DNA from: JBBIWA01 sp037439425
Lineage (GTDB): Bacteria > Acidobacteriota > Blastocatellia > RBC074
DNA length: 49,117 bases
Direction of reading: 5' to 3'
Assembly: GCA_037439425.1 (NCBI GenBank)
Contig: JBBIWA010000032.1
Span: 1-49,117 of the forward strand
Both the position numbers and the translations under genes were made by a program. Shown here piece after piece: positions 24,636 through 34,400 of this stretch (within the stretch, counting starts at the first letter, position 1; each line of letters opens with the position of its first letter). Below the pieces are notes generated by a model. It did no database searches, had not been told where the DNA came from, and saw only the letters and a list, made by a program, of their open reading frames with translations.

Positions 24636-26120
24636 CTACTCACAGCAAGCTTCGGCCAGCTTGCGAAAGTGATAGCCCATAGCGGCCAACCGGATTGACT
24701 CGGCAAACTTCTCGCGGTGGTCAAGCAAGGCGCGACGCACGAAGCGCCAGAACTCTCGGCGCTCGCTATCAAAGATCCCAAGCTTAAGGGCGATGCGCGT
24801 GAAGGCCATTAGCCCCTGGATGAGGCTGCGATCGCGTAGCTGCTGCCCCGCCTGGGGCACGCGCTTGAGACATTCGAGCGCTCGCTGATAGTACTCGCCG
24901 GGACTGTAGATAGTGCGCAAGATTGATTGGTAGCCCGCAATGAGTCGCGCCGGGTCCATCTTCGGCACAAAGTTGAGTGAGCAGCTGGTGTTGTCTCCGT
25001 TACTTTCGGCCAGCAGCCGCCCTTCGTGCTTGAGCCGCCGCCACAGCTGTGTGTCAGGCAGTGCCGTGAGCAACCCAACCATTGCCAGCGGGATGGCGCT
25101 CTCGCGGATGAAGTTGATCTGCCGCTCGAAGATATCCTCTGGGTCATGGTCGAAGCCAACGATAAAACCAGCCATCACTTCCATCCCATAGCTCTGAATC
25201 TTACGTACGGAATCGAGCAGGCTGCGCCTTGTATTCTGCAATTTCCGGGCCTCTTTGAGGCTCTCTTCCACTGGCGTTTCAATACCGAGGAAGACGCGGC
25301 GAAACCCGGCGCGCTGCATCCCGGCAAGCAGCTCATCATCTTCAGCTAGGTTGACACTGGCTTCGGTGAGGAAGGTAAAGGGGTGATTGTGCTGCTGCTG
25401 CCACTCGACTAACTCGGGCAGCAGCTGTTTGACGTTGCGCTTGTTGCCGATGAAATTATCATCCACGATGAAGACCGTTCCGCGCCACCCGGCCAGCCGC
25501 AGCGCATCGAGTTCGGCCAGCATCTGCTCGTTGCTTTTGGTGCGCGGGAGGCGACCGTAGATTTCAATAATGTCGCAGAACTCGCACTGAAAGGGGCAAC
25601 CACGCGAATACTGCACTGACATCGCGCTGTAGTGTTTGAGGGGGGCCAGACGAAAGTCTGGGATGGGCGTAGCTGAAAGCGGCGGTCGCTCCGCCGCCTG
25701 ATAAAAACGCTTTGCTTCACCACGCTCCAGGTCACGCACGAACTCTGGAAGTGTGGTTTCAGCCTCACCGAGGAAGATATGATCGGCAGCGGGCAGGCTA
25801 TCCACGCTGGTGGTTACATATGGTCCGCCCAGCACCACGCGCTTGCCCTGCGCCTTGCACATTTCCACGACGCGCCGTAGCGAGTCCTTCTGCACTAGCA
25901 TCGCCGTGACGAAGACGGCATCCGCCCATTCGATATCAGCAAGCTTCAATGGCTGCACATTCATATCAACCAGTCGCCGCTCCCATGAGGTGGGCAGCAA
26001 GGCGGAGACGGTCAATAATCCAAGTGGCGGGAAAGCAGAGCGTTTCCCTTCGAAGGGGAGCGCATGCCGAAAGCTCCAGTAGGTATTGGGGAATTCCGGA
26101 TTAACAAGCAGACTCTTCAT
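24636..26120 (-). CDS. B12-binding radical SAM protein with DUF4070-type C-terminus
   Basis: The product has 494 residues from the ATG at 26120, which has GAGGAAGAG just upstream; an upstream in-frame start at 26150 is less likely. An N-terminal cobalamin-binding fold (about 1-135, with FPPLGLLTVSALLP, VVLGGPYVT and FLGEAE) precedes the radical SAM core with C175-xxx-C179-xx-C182 (RGCPFQCEFC). A C-terminal DUF4070-like region follows (about 350-490). Class B radical SAM enzymes of this layout include the hopanoid C-2 methylase HpnP and bacteriochlorophyll side-chain methylases. The substrate cannot be decided here because no hopanoid or pigment gene is adjacent. Confidence 0.85.
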   Translation of the reverse strand: MKSLLVNPEFPNTYWSFRHALPFEGKRSAFPPLGLLTVSALLPTSWERRLVDMNVQPLKLADIEWADAVFVTAMLVQKDSLRRVVEMCKAQGKRVVLGGPYVTTSVDSLPAADHIFLGEAETTLPEFVRDLERGEAKRFYQAAERPPLSATPIPDFRLAPLKHYSAMSVQYSRGCPFQCEFCDIIEIYGRLPRTKSNEQMLAELDALRLAGWRGTVFIVDDNFIGNKRNVKQLLPELVEWQQQHNHPFTFLTEASVNLAEDDELLAGMQRAGFRRVFLGIETPVEESLKEARKLQNTRRSLLDSVRKIQSYGMEVMAGFIVGFDHDPEDIFERQINFIRESAIPLAMVGLLTALPDTQLWRRLKHEGRLLAESNGDNTSCSLNFVPKMDPARLIAGYQSILRTIYSPGEYYQRALECLKRVPQAGQQLRDRSLIQGLMAFTRIALKLGIFDSERREFWRFVRRALLDHREKFAESIRLAAMGYHFRKLAEACCE

Positions 26121-26442
26121 AGTCTCTTCCTCGCTTCTCACTGCTGGCAATCATTGCCCTTGAGTCAGCACCCAAGATCATCCACACGGAGCTTGAATAT
26201 AGGGCGGAGCAGTTAATCCGCCCCTGCTTGTGTTAAGCGCCGATTGTGAAGTCAGGAGAACTGACGGCTTCGTTTGTAGCCAGCAGTAGCTCGTGAACAG
26301 CCCCTGTTAGCTCGTAGATAACTCCTGTAAGTTGCGCTCTCAGTTTCGTTCGCCCTTTAAGACAGCTCGTCTGGGTTAAGCTTACCAGTAATTGCGAAGC
26401 CAGGTTGTAATATTTTTGTAACAGTTTCGGAGGGGCTCTCCG

Positions 26443-26638
26443 GAACGAAGACAGGCAGGCAGGCAAGGATGCGTGCGCTCCCAGAATCGGCCTGGGTACG
26501 CACGCTTCTAGCGTGCTCAGTCTCCGGTAAAGACCTGCTTGAGGAAGACGGGCACGCAAGGATGTGTGCGCTCCCAGAACTCCAGAACGAAGACAGGCAG
26601 GCAAGGATGCGTGCGTACCCAGGGATTTTCCGTAGAAG
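26443..26638 (+). repeat. family A palindromic element array
   Basis: A partial unit (GAACGAAGACAGGCAGG... to CTCCCAG) is joined through AATCGG to a full family A copy at 26491-26577 (CCTGGGTACGCACGC ... GTGTGCGCTCCCAG). A second partial unit follows at 26584-26623, with the tail GATTTTCCGTAGAAG at 26624-26638. The junction CCCAGAATCGGCCTGGGTAC also occurs, inverted, at about 36601-36619, so the dimer arrangement itself is repeated in the genome. The remainder of 26121-26761 has no convincing gene. Confidence 0.8.
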
Positions 26639-26761
26639 CTTTTCGGGCCGCTGACACAGCACAGGAGATCTTTTCCCGCAGTTCCAGATCGGGAGAACCG
26701 GAGAAGGGGAGAAAGGGTTTGTCTCTCCCTCTCGGTGCGCTCTCCGGTTCTCATTTGCGGT

Positions 26762-29179
26762 CTATCTGGTTTGGCGAAGAGCTGAGGCGAGGCGTTTGAG
26801 TTGCTCTAGCTCGGCGCGATAACCGGCGCAGGCTTCTTGATTCGCTGGCGAGCTACACACGCTGGCGATATAGGACTGGAGGTAATCGGCAGCCTTGAGA
26901 AACTTCTGATCGCTCTTGTAGGCGTCATAGAGCGTGAAGTGGGCTTCGGGAAAATCTTTCATATCGGGGATCGTGGCGGCTCGCTGAAGCGCCTTCTCTC
27001 CGTCTTCGATGGCGCGCGCCAGGTTCCCTTTGAGCAAATAGTTCTGGGCGCTGACGCTAAGCACCAGCACCTCTCTTCGTCTGTCGCCCAGCTTCTGGGC
27101 CAGTTCGAGCGCCGTCTTGAGGTGTTGGCGAGCGCGGTCGAGATAGTCACCTTGCGTGGCCAGGTTAAGTGAGCTTTCACACTCAGCCTGGACAGTTTCA
27201 CCTTCAACCACCCGCGTCAGTGCCTTGCCCAGAATGTAGTGCGCTTCGGCTAGGGCTGGCTCGTTGGCATAGCGCGCGCCGCCGAAGATGATGTGGGACA
27301 GCGACAGATACTTGAGCCCTTTCATGACCGAGACCTTCTTTTGCGCCAGCTCTTCAAAGAGCTGAAGCGCTTTTTCAGCCTCAGTCACAGCTTCACGCTG
27401 TTTGGTTTTGGAGTCCATATACAGCAGCGTGTTGGCCAAGATCAGGCGCGCTGGCGGCGACTTGGGATTGATCGCAATCGCGCTGCGCAGTTGCTGCTCA
27501 GCGGCTGCAAATTGATTGCGCGCCAGCAGGACATCACCATACACTACGCGCGCAAAGTCAAAGTTCGGATGGCGATTGATCACCTCTTTGAGGTCGTTGA
27601 TCACCTCTTCCACGTTGTAACCAGCATTGAATTTCGCTTCAGCCAGCAAGGTCTTCGTCTCGAAGTCCGAAGGACGGAGCTTGAGAGCTTCGCTAAAGCT
27701 GCGCACGGCTTGCTCGTTGCGCCGCAGTGCTTGCTCAGCTCGCCCGCGAAAAGTGAGCGCATTAGCGAATGCGCTGCCGTTGACTTGCATGGCGCGATCG
27801 AAGAGTCTGATGGCTTCTTCAAACCGCTGCTTGTTGAATTCGTCCACTCCCTCTTTGAAGATCTTCTCGGCCTCCTTCGTCGGCGGGTTATCTTGAGGCA
27901 AGAAAGCATCTATCTGGCGGCTGGAGGGTTCCACCAGGGATTGTTCCGTGCTCTCGGAAAAACTGAGATTGACTTCGACGATCTTTGATTTACCTGGCTC
28001 GACCGTGGCTTTTAAATCGCGCCGCAGCCCCCCTCTGGTGAACGAGAGGGTGTGCTCTCCCTGGGGCAATCTGACGGTGCGTTCGAGATTACGGGTGAAA
28101 GTACCCAGAGGGAGGCCATTGATGGCCACTTCAACTCCGTCCAGGTCCGGTGTGCGCACTACCATCGTGCCGCAGGTGGCCGGATTGTGGCACGCCTCCA
28201 TTTGCGGATAGCGCACAATCGCCAGCGGAATCTTGTTCGTCTCCAGAGTGGTCGTGTTGTAGTAGGGATGCTGTTTGCCTTGAGTGAGTTCTGGCACGCG
28301 ATTGAGCAGATAGGCATTGATCTCGCCGAAAGTGATGATACCGTCCGGCGGATTCACATCAGCATTGCCACGCAGCCCTTCGAGCAGGCAATAGGTGAAG
28401 ACGCCACCCAGTTCATCGTTCTCCTGCGCAAATTCAAGCTGCCCGGCAGCAGAAATGAATCCGACTCCTGAATGGATGTTGCTCATTTCGTTGATGAAAG
28501 TTACATTGGCTCCGGTCGTAGTGTAGAGCCCGCGCCCGGCCAGCATTACGCCCGCGCTATGACAGGTGTCGGAGATCACCATGCCCTTGCGCGCCGGGAT
28601 TTGGCTCATCAGTTGGCGGAAAGCTTCCATGCGAATTGCAGTGTTTGCCACATCGCGCGGATCAAAATCGTGCAGGATAAAGTGCGGGACCTGTGTCGAG
28701 ATGTTCAGCTTTGGATCGAATAGAGGAATATTGGCTCCGTGCGCGGCGATGTAGATGACGAAGTAGTCTTCAGGGTGAGAATTCTTCAGTTGAGTGAGCG
28801 CTTTTTCGACGGCAGCTTTAGTTGCCTGCTCGTCCTTGAGCAGGATCGCGTTGCCACCTTTCTGCGGATCGCAGAAGTCGCCGCCTTCAGGGCTGCAGAG
28901 GAAGTTGTAGAATTTTTGCGCATCGTCAGCGGCATTCTTCAAGTTTTCTACTCTCACGCCTTCAATGCTCTGATTGCCGTACTTGTAGCGCGAGATGCCG
29001 ATCACTACGGCCCAGCGGCGGATAGTGCTTCCGCGAGCTGCCTCCTGGCTGGTCGCTCCGACCTGCACCTGCAGCCCGCGTTGGCGTTGCTCTTGCGCGG
29101 CGGCGGCGGGCAAGGAGATGAGAGAAGACAGAGTGAAGGAGAGAATGATAACTGAGCACAAGATCAAGGAACGTTTCAT
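26762..29179 (-). CDS. secreted caspase-family (C14) protein with PEGA and TPR domains
   Basis: The product has 805 residues. A signal peptide (residues 1 to about 28, PAAAAQ) precedes a caspase p20-like domain (about 55-300). The catalytic dyad is visible: H147 in YIAAHGAN and C206 in SDTCHSAG. A PEGA-like beta domain follows (about 340-410), then a region rich in TPRs (about 435-800), including a unit of the form FNKQRFEEAIRLFDRAMQ. Bacterial caspase homologues of this kind are exported or membrane-associated peptidases of largely unknown substrates. The TPR part suggests protein partners. GGAGGT lies just upstream of the ATG. Confidence 0.88.
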   Translation of the reverse strand: MKRSLILCSVIILSFTLSSLISLPAAAAQEQRQRGLQVQVGATSQEAARGSTIRRWAVVIGISRYKYGNQSIEGVRVENLKNAADDAQKFYNFLCSPEGGDFCDPQKGGNAILLKDEQATKAAVEKALTQLKNSHPEDYFVIYIAAHGANIPLFDPKLNISTQVPHFILHDFDPRDVANTAIRMEAFRQLMSQIPARKGMVISDTCHSAGVMLAGRGLYTTTGANVTFINEMSNIHSGVGFISAAGQLEFAQENDELGGVFTYCLLEGLRGNADVNPPDGIITFGEINAYLLNRVPELTQGKQHPYYNTTTLETNKIPLAIVRYPQMEACHNPATCGTMVVRTPDLDGVEVAINGLPLGTFTRNLERTVRLPQGEHTLSFTRGGLRRDLKATVEPGKSKIVEVNLSFSESTEQSLVEPSSRQIDAFLPQDNPPTKEAEKIFKEGVDEFNKQRFEEAIRLFDRAMQVNGSAFANALTFRGRAEQALRRNEQAVRSFSEALKLRPSDFETKTLLAEAKFNAGYNVEEVINDLKEVINRHPNFDFARVVYGDVLLARNQFAAAEQQLRSAIAINPKSPPARLILANTLLYMDSKTKQREAVTEAEKALQLFEELAQKKVSVMKGLKYLSLSHIIFGGARYANEPALAEAHYILGKALTRVVEGETVQAECESSLNLATQGDYLDRARQHLKTALELAQKLGDRRREVLVLSVSAQNYLLKGNLARAIEDGEKALQRAATIPDMKDFPEAHFTLYDAYKSDQKFLKAADYLQSYIASVCSSPANQEACAGYRAELEQLKRLASALRQTR

Positions 29180-29335
29180 GGTTCATTACCTCCAAAAAAT
29201 GTAGAGTGAATCACTTGGTTCGACCATGAGCTAAGGTTGGGCAGGCGCGGGCACAAATCCGGGTGGTTAGAGAAACCGCGCTAGCTTCATATTTCTACAA
29301 CTACCTGTCAGGCTCGACTTCAGGTGAGCGGGCAT

Positions 29336-29938
29336 TTAGCTTTGCTGTACCTGTTGTTTTGCAAACTCGAAAACAGCATGTAGCGCGGCAAAGAGGGTTG
29401 CCAAATCCAAGATCGTAAATGGCCGTGGGTCACGGACGAAATCACGACCTTGCAGTTTGCCAAACTGCCAAACTTCCCCATTGGAAACTGCTCCCTGAAG
29501 AATTATTTGCCCATCGCCATTGATCGTTTGCGCCGCCAGCATCGCCGCCAAACATTGGCCCCAACCACCTTCAAAATCTTTGGCCTCCACAACCACTACA
29601 TATGGTTTGTCTCTGACAAGCCCCAGCGGCGTGCGTTTAGTAAAAAGATAATCCGGGTAGCCCTCAAACTCTTCACCAACGCTGAGCGCGACGTGGCTCC
29701 AAAGCAAAAGATAATCGTCATAATGTTTCCATATCTCCTTTAAGATCGGTGCAATCAGAAACTCACTGATCGAAGCCTCAGACATTTTGACGTCCAGGTG
29801 TCTTAATACGTATGCCAGTTCTTGCTGGAAAGATTCAGCTACAGTGATCGGTAATGGCTGAATGAAAGGTTCAATCGAAACAGTGATCTGGTATTTCTTG
29901 GCAACTTCCTCAATACTTTTATAAGCTCCAGAAGCCAT
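29336..29938 (-). CDS. PD-(D/E)XK nuclease-like protein
   Basis: The product has 200 residues and no signal peptide, so it is cytosolic. The order E59 (SISEFLIAPIL), P95-D96 (EGYPDYLF), E118-A-K120 (YVVVVEAKDFEGG) and then Q128/Q137 fits the PD-(D/E)XK fold of restriction-like nucleases. The EAK strand is preceded by a hydrophobic beta strand, as expected. The C-terminal part resembles the N-terminal domain of type I R subunits (AQTIN...LQGAVSNGEVWQF). No methylase or specificity gene is nearby. Its role (defence, repair or a domesticated nuclease) is unknown. AAGGGA lies upstream of the ATG. Confidence 0.65.
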   Translation of the reverse strand: MASGAYKSIEEVAKKYQITVSIEPFIQPLPITVAESFQQELAYVLRHLDVKMSEASISEFLIAPILKEIWKHYDDYLLLWSHVALSVGEEFEGYPDYLFTKRTPLGLVRDKPYVVVVEAKDFEGGWGQCLAAMLAAQTINGDGQIILQGAVSNGEVWQFGKLQGRDFVRDPRPFTILDLATLFAALHAVFEFAKQQVQQS

Positions 29939-30337
29939 CTTTTGTCCCTTCTGAATTCTTTTCGCGCCACCTGTTTTTGTCTCAACACACGACTTAGAAA
30001 GTTGGCCGGGAATCTATTTGTGGCGCACACTGAGGAATGGTCACTGAAGTCTGGCGCCTGAAACTCCAACCAAGCAGTCGTCACCTCAGAGATAGCTTTA
30101 TTTTGAAATCAGGGGCTAGGGTTGCAGTCGCCAGTTGTCAGTTCTGCTCAATCTTGCGCGCTCATACCCTATAGCTTCGCTCTCACTTTCCAACTCGTCT
30201 CAATAGTGAGCGCCTAACCTCGTAATAGACAGTTCCCGCAAGCCTGGACGAGCCAAGCGCTTCGTCCCTGAGCTGGCAATCTTGAGCGAGAGCGGGGCGA
30301 AGCGGACTGCTTCGGCCCTGGCGCTAGCTTGTGATGC
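29939..30337. other. intergenic region with a strong hairpin
   Basis: No convincing gene is seen in these 399 bases. GGGGCGAAGC (30294-30303) and GCTTCGGCCC (30309-30318) form a stem of 9 of 10 pairs just after the stop codon of the minus-strand FecR/Big-1 gene. It could act at that gene's 3' end, but no uridine tract follows on the minus strand. The upstream part should hold the promoter of the nuclease-like gene. Confidence 0.4.
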
Positions 30338-31399
30338 TCAAGGTCTGATCGTTGGTGGCCCATCAGGATTGATCTTTTTGGATTCCTGGCTGGTGATCGC
30401 GGCGACCGCTCCGGCTGCGGCCGCGGCTGCGGTCGCAAACACCGGGCCTGCGTTTTGCCAGGTCCAGAATCCGGCTGCTGCTTTCAGGATCACGAGCTGA
30501 CCAGTCCAAGAGATATTCGTTCCTTGAATGGTGGCAGTAATCGAGGTGGAGCTGGGTTGGCTACCAGCCGTGAAATTCACTGTGGCAATCCCTTGCGCGT
30601 TGGTCGCTGCGGTGGTTGAGCTGAGCTGGCCAACGCCGCCGCCGAGGGCGAAGATGATTGGCACATCGGGCACAGGCCGGTCATTTTCGTCGGTCACCTG
30701 GATCTGGATCTGCCGCGTGGCGCGGGCGCGCACATCGAAGACCGCCTGCCCGCCAACCGGGCGAATGACTAACCGGCGTTGCGTGGTCTGCGCTTGAACT
30801 CGGCGCGCGCGGTTGATGGCCAGGTGAACCGGCGGCGGAAGATGGACCCTCCAGTTGCCCAACTCCGCGACCGTGCCACTGCTTTTCTCAACGAAGGCTT
30901 GCTCTTCGCGCACGCCGAGACGGAAACTGGCTCCATCGGAGGCCGCAAACGTCAAATCACGCACCTTGAAGTAAGCGATAGTCTCTGGGCGCAATTTAAC
31001 GCTGATGTGACCGGTAATCAGCGAGGCGATCAGAGTGGGAGGCCCAGTATGGTGATCCAGCTCTCTCCTGATCGTTTTGAGCCGGACCAGAGTACCGCCA
31101 GTGAGAATGATCTGACCGATGGAATCAAGCGTCACTCGCGCCGTCGCGCTGCCGGGCGCCTCTAGCAGATCATCGCTCCAGACGAACTCTTTGCCAGAAA
31201 TCATCCGCCCATTGATCTTCAGGGTGCCGAGCGATTCAATCATCCCAATGGGCTTGACTATTAACGGGGCGGCGAAGACTCGCCTCGGTCTGCTGAAGTT
31301 CAGACCTTCACCCTGGGCTAGAGCTGGCCTCGGGATCGAGCTGAGAATTAACATTGGGATCAAGCACAAGATAACTACGCAGTGACTAGCTCTATTCAT
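30338..31399 (-). CDS. FecR-like / Big-1 domain secreted protein
   Basis: The product has about 353 residues from the ATG at 31399, with AAGGGG upstream and a signal peptide MNRASHCVVILCLIPMLIL. Residues about 45-150 look like a FecR-type beta domain (IESLGTLKINGR, DLLEAPGSATARV). Residues about 215-305 form a Big-1 Ig-like domain (VTDENDRPVPDVPIIFALGG ... ATNAQGIATVNFTAG). A C-terminal Ala-rich hydrophobic segment (VFATAAAAAAGAVAAI) may anchor it. Such proteins are cell-surface or periplasmic and of unknown function. It lies 83 bases downstream of the giant protein gene on the same strand, so the two may form one transcription unit. Confidence 0.75.
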   Translation of the reverse strand: MNRASHCVVILCLIPMLILSSIPRPALAQGEGLNFSRPRRVFAAPLIVKPIGMIESLGTLKINGRMISGKEFVWSDDLLEAPGSATARVTLDSIGQIILTGGTLVRLKTIRRELDHHTGPPTLIASLITGHISVKLRPETIAYFKVRDLTFAASDGASFRLGVREEQAFVEKSSGTVAELGNWRVHLPPPVHLAINRARRVQAQTTQRRLVIRPVGGQAVFDVRARATRQIQIQVTDENDRPVPDVPIIFALGGGVGQLSSTTAATNAQGIATVNFTAGSQPSSTSITATIQGTNISWTGQLVILKAAAGFWTWQNAGPVFATAAAAAAGAVAAITSQESKKINPDGPPTIRP

Positions 31400-31482
31400 A
31401 ATCTGGAGCCCCTTCTTTGCTTTTGGCAGTAACACGCCAGATGTTTGCGTGACTGCGACCGTAAGGTTATTGCTTCACCTGA

Positions 31483-34400
31483 TTAGTTTGATCGAGCTTT
31501 ACTGAAGCGGTTGCGGCGAGCATCTGGCCGAGCCAGTTCGATCATCGGCATCACGATGATCGCCCTTGGCGCAGGCGCGGAGCTCGCTTCAACCAACCCA
31601 GGTGCGGCTTCGACGCTTGAACTCGCTGCAGTCATACTCGCTTCACCACGCATATGGAGTGTGACTGGATTGGCCGTCTTGCCATCAACTGCCAGGAGGA
31701 TGGTTACTTCACCGCGTCCAGCCAGGCTCCTGGGCAGAGGCGCGTTGATTTGATCAAGCCCTGCGAAATCGCCTTGCGCTCCTGCATACAATACCTCTGT
31801 CTCCATGCCGCCGATTTGCAGGCGCACAGCCGCAAGCGAGCTGCGCTGGCGGATGCCGGTGCCAAATAACAACAGGTACAATTGATCGGTCTCCGGTCCG
31901 AAGTCTATCGGTCGCGCGACGAAGCGGTTTTGCGCTGGATCGAACTGCGCCACCGGCTCAAACTGCTGCGCACCATCGGCCTTGACTCGCAAGATCACAG
32001 CAGCGGCCACTCCCTGCCCGTTAGCATTGGCTGCAAAGAGCCCCGGTGCGCTGGTAGCGATCTGGACCTTGCCAGTCGAAACCACTCCGTCCCGATTGGT
32101 CACCGTGACGGTCGCTTCTCCAACGGCGGTGTCTCGCGGCACTAAATAATTGATCTGTCCGGGCGAGACGAAGAAGAGTGGCGCGAGGCGTTCAATCCCG
32201 TTGCGGTCTTTGAGCTTCACACTCGTCCCACCGAGCAGGGTAGGCAGAGGCAGAGTATTGGCCGCCTCGGTGCGGGTCGCCAATTCGCTGCCGAAAGCCG
32301 CTGCGAGCGATTCGCTGGCAAGCTCTGAATCGTTGAAGCTAGCGGCGGAAACGCTGGTGACGGTCGCTGCGGCAGTGGCGACTGGCCCCGAAGTCGCGGT
32401 GTCGTTTGACTCCCGATCAAAGATCGTGACGCGAACGCTGGCGATCTCAGGCCGTTCATTAGCTCCGGAAAACCTCTGTGAGATGGTGAAGCTCTGGCCT
32501 TTGACTAGACCGCTTTGTTGAATCGCTTCTGCCACCGGGACGTCAGAAGGAATTTCCACCGGGCGCCCGCTGCCGTCAAGGAAGTGGTATCTCACCAGAT
32601 CGAGATCCAGATTCGGGTCGTGAACGAAGCAATCTACCGTCAGCGTGTTGCCTGACCGGGTGAAAGTAATCAGCGCCGGCTTGCGCGGTTGATTGGCCTG
32701 AGGATTGATCAACTGCGCCGCTGTCGGTGTACGGCCAATAAGATTGATCGGAGACAAGGGGCTGCCACCCTGGGGTGTGATCACGAGTTGAGAAGTAACT
32801 ACCTCGGGTAAGACCTGACTGGCTGCCAATCCGCTTGTCTTACCTGCTGTGGTTGGAATCACTGGCGTGAAAGTGACGCGATAAGTTGCGCTCTGATTCG
32901 GAGCGAGCGTAACCTGGGCCACGCCTCTACTGAAGACGACTGGCGTTTCTGACCCGCCGCTGCCGATCAGTCGCAGTGGGAAGAAGGTGCTATCGTCTAG
33001 ACTGATCGGATCGTTGGCAATCTTTCCACTCGTGACATCAGGGCCGGTGCGCTGAATAGTCAGATTGGCCGTGAGAGGCGCACAGCCGTTGTTGGAGAGG
33101 GTGAAGGTCCCACTATTTTCAATAACACTGGTGCCTGCGATTCCCAGTCTGACTGTTGCTCCTGGCGCGCCAACGACGACGACAGTCGCCGAGTTGTTGT
33201 CGGAGTTGGGGTCCAGCGTCGTCGCGCTGACCGCGGCAGTGTTATTGATGGTGGTGGGGCCGCTCACCCCGGTGCAATCGACCGTCACGACCAGCGTGAA
33301 GTTGGCCACCGCGCCAGGGGCCAGCGATGAAATGGTGCAGCTTACCGTTCCGCCGCCGCCCACTGGCGGCGTGCTACAGGCCCAGCCGGCCGGTGCAGTG
33401 ATCGACTTGAATCTGGTGTTAGCCGGAATGGCGTCGGTGAGCGTTGCTGCAATTGCAGCATTCGGCCCGTTGTTGGTTACCTGAATGGTATAGGTCAGAT
33501 CATCGCCGGTTCTGACCTGGCCAGGTGAGGCCGTCTTGATCACTGCCAGATCGGCCGGGGCTGCCTGAGCCTGAATACACTGCGAAAACTCCGAAGTGTT
33601 GCCAGCAGAATCGGTGGCCGTCGCGGTGATGAGTTGGCCTGGCGGAACTACGGTTGGCAGGTTAGCGGTGAAAGCAGCGTCGCCTACATCGCCGGTCCTC
33701 ACCGTCGTGGCTCCCAGGAAGGTCTGGCCTTCGCCATTGCCTGAGTCGTCGCAGACCGGGTTAAGAAAGAATTCGACTTGGAAGGTTCTATTGGCCGTAC
33801 TGTCGAGCGTCCCGGTGATCGTCGTGCCTGTGGTGGAGACCAGAGCTGAACTCAGCACAGGGAAGTTTTGCAAATTATTCGGCCCCGTATCAAGGTCTCT
33901 CGCATCGTTCTGGGTTACTCCATCGTCACCTAGGTCAATGCCCAGCCCGGCATTGGAGAAGATGGCGTTGGCCAGGATCGCATTGCCTGTGCTGATACCA
34001 ACATCTATTGACGTGACAACGGCTACTCCGTCGCTTGTACCATCTTTGCCATTGAAAGCGATCACGTTGCCAGCGGCGGCCACTGTCCCGCCGATGGAAT
34101 TGTCACTGGAGCCAATCAAGATGCCGTGGCCGAAGTTGCCTACATCGCCAGCGCCAGACCCATCGGTGCCGATGAAGTTGCCCTGGACCAGATTGCTGCC
34201 GGCGAAGGAGATAGATACGCCGTTCGCTCCATTGCCGGAAATCAGATTGCGCGCTGTGGAGGTTGTTCCGCCCACCGTATTGCTGCCGGCGGAGATTTGC
34301 ACGCCAGCGCCAGAGTTGCCCAAAACAGCCGTCCCATTGAGATCGGTGCCGATGAAATTGCCCTGCACCAGATTCCCGGTGGCGCTGCTGCCAGAGATGG

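Noticed and set aside
26233..26430. Minus-strand frame ending TGAVHELLLATNEAVSSPDF
   Set aside because: It has a helical, repeat-like C-terminus that might be a gene remnant, but no start codon with ribosome site and the upstream part is family A repeat sequence.
26762..29938. Caspase plus nuclease read as a two-gene defence system
   Set aside because: The caspase is exported while the nuclease-like protein is cytosolic, and the gap of 156 bases holds its own likely promoter; adjacency alone is not support.
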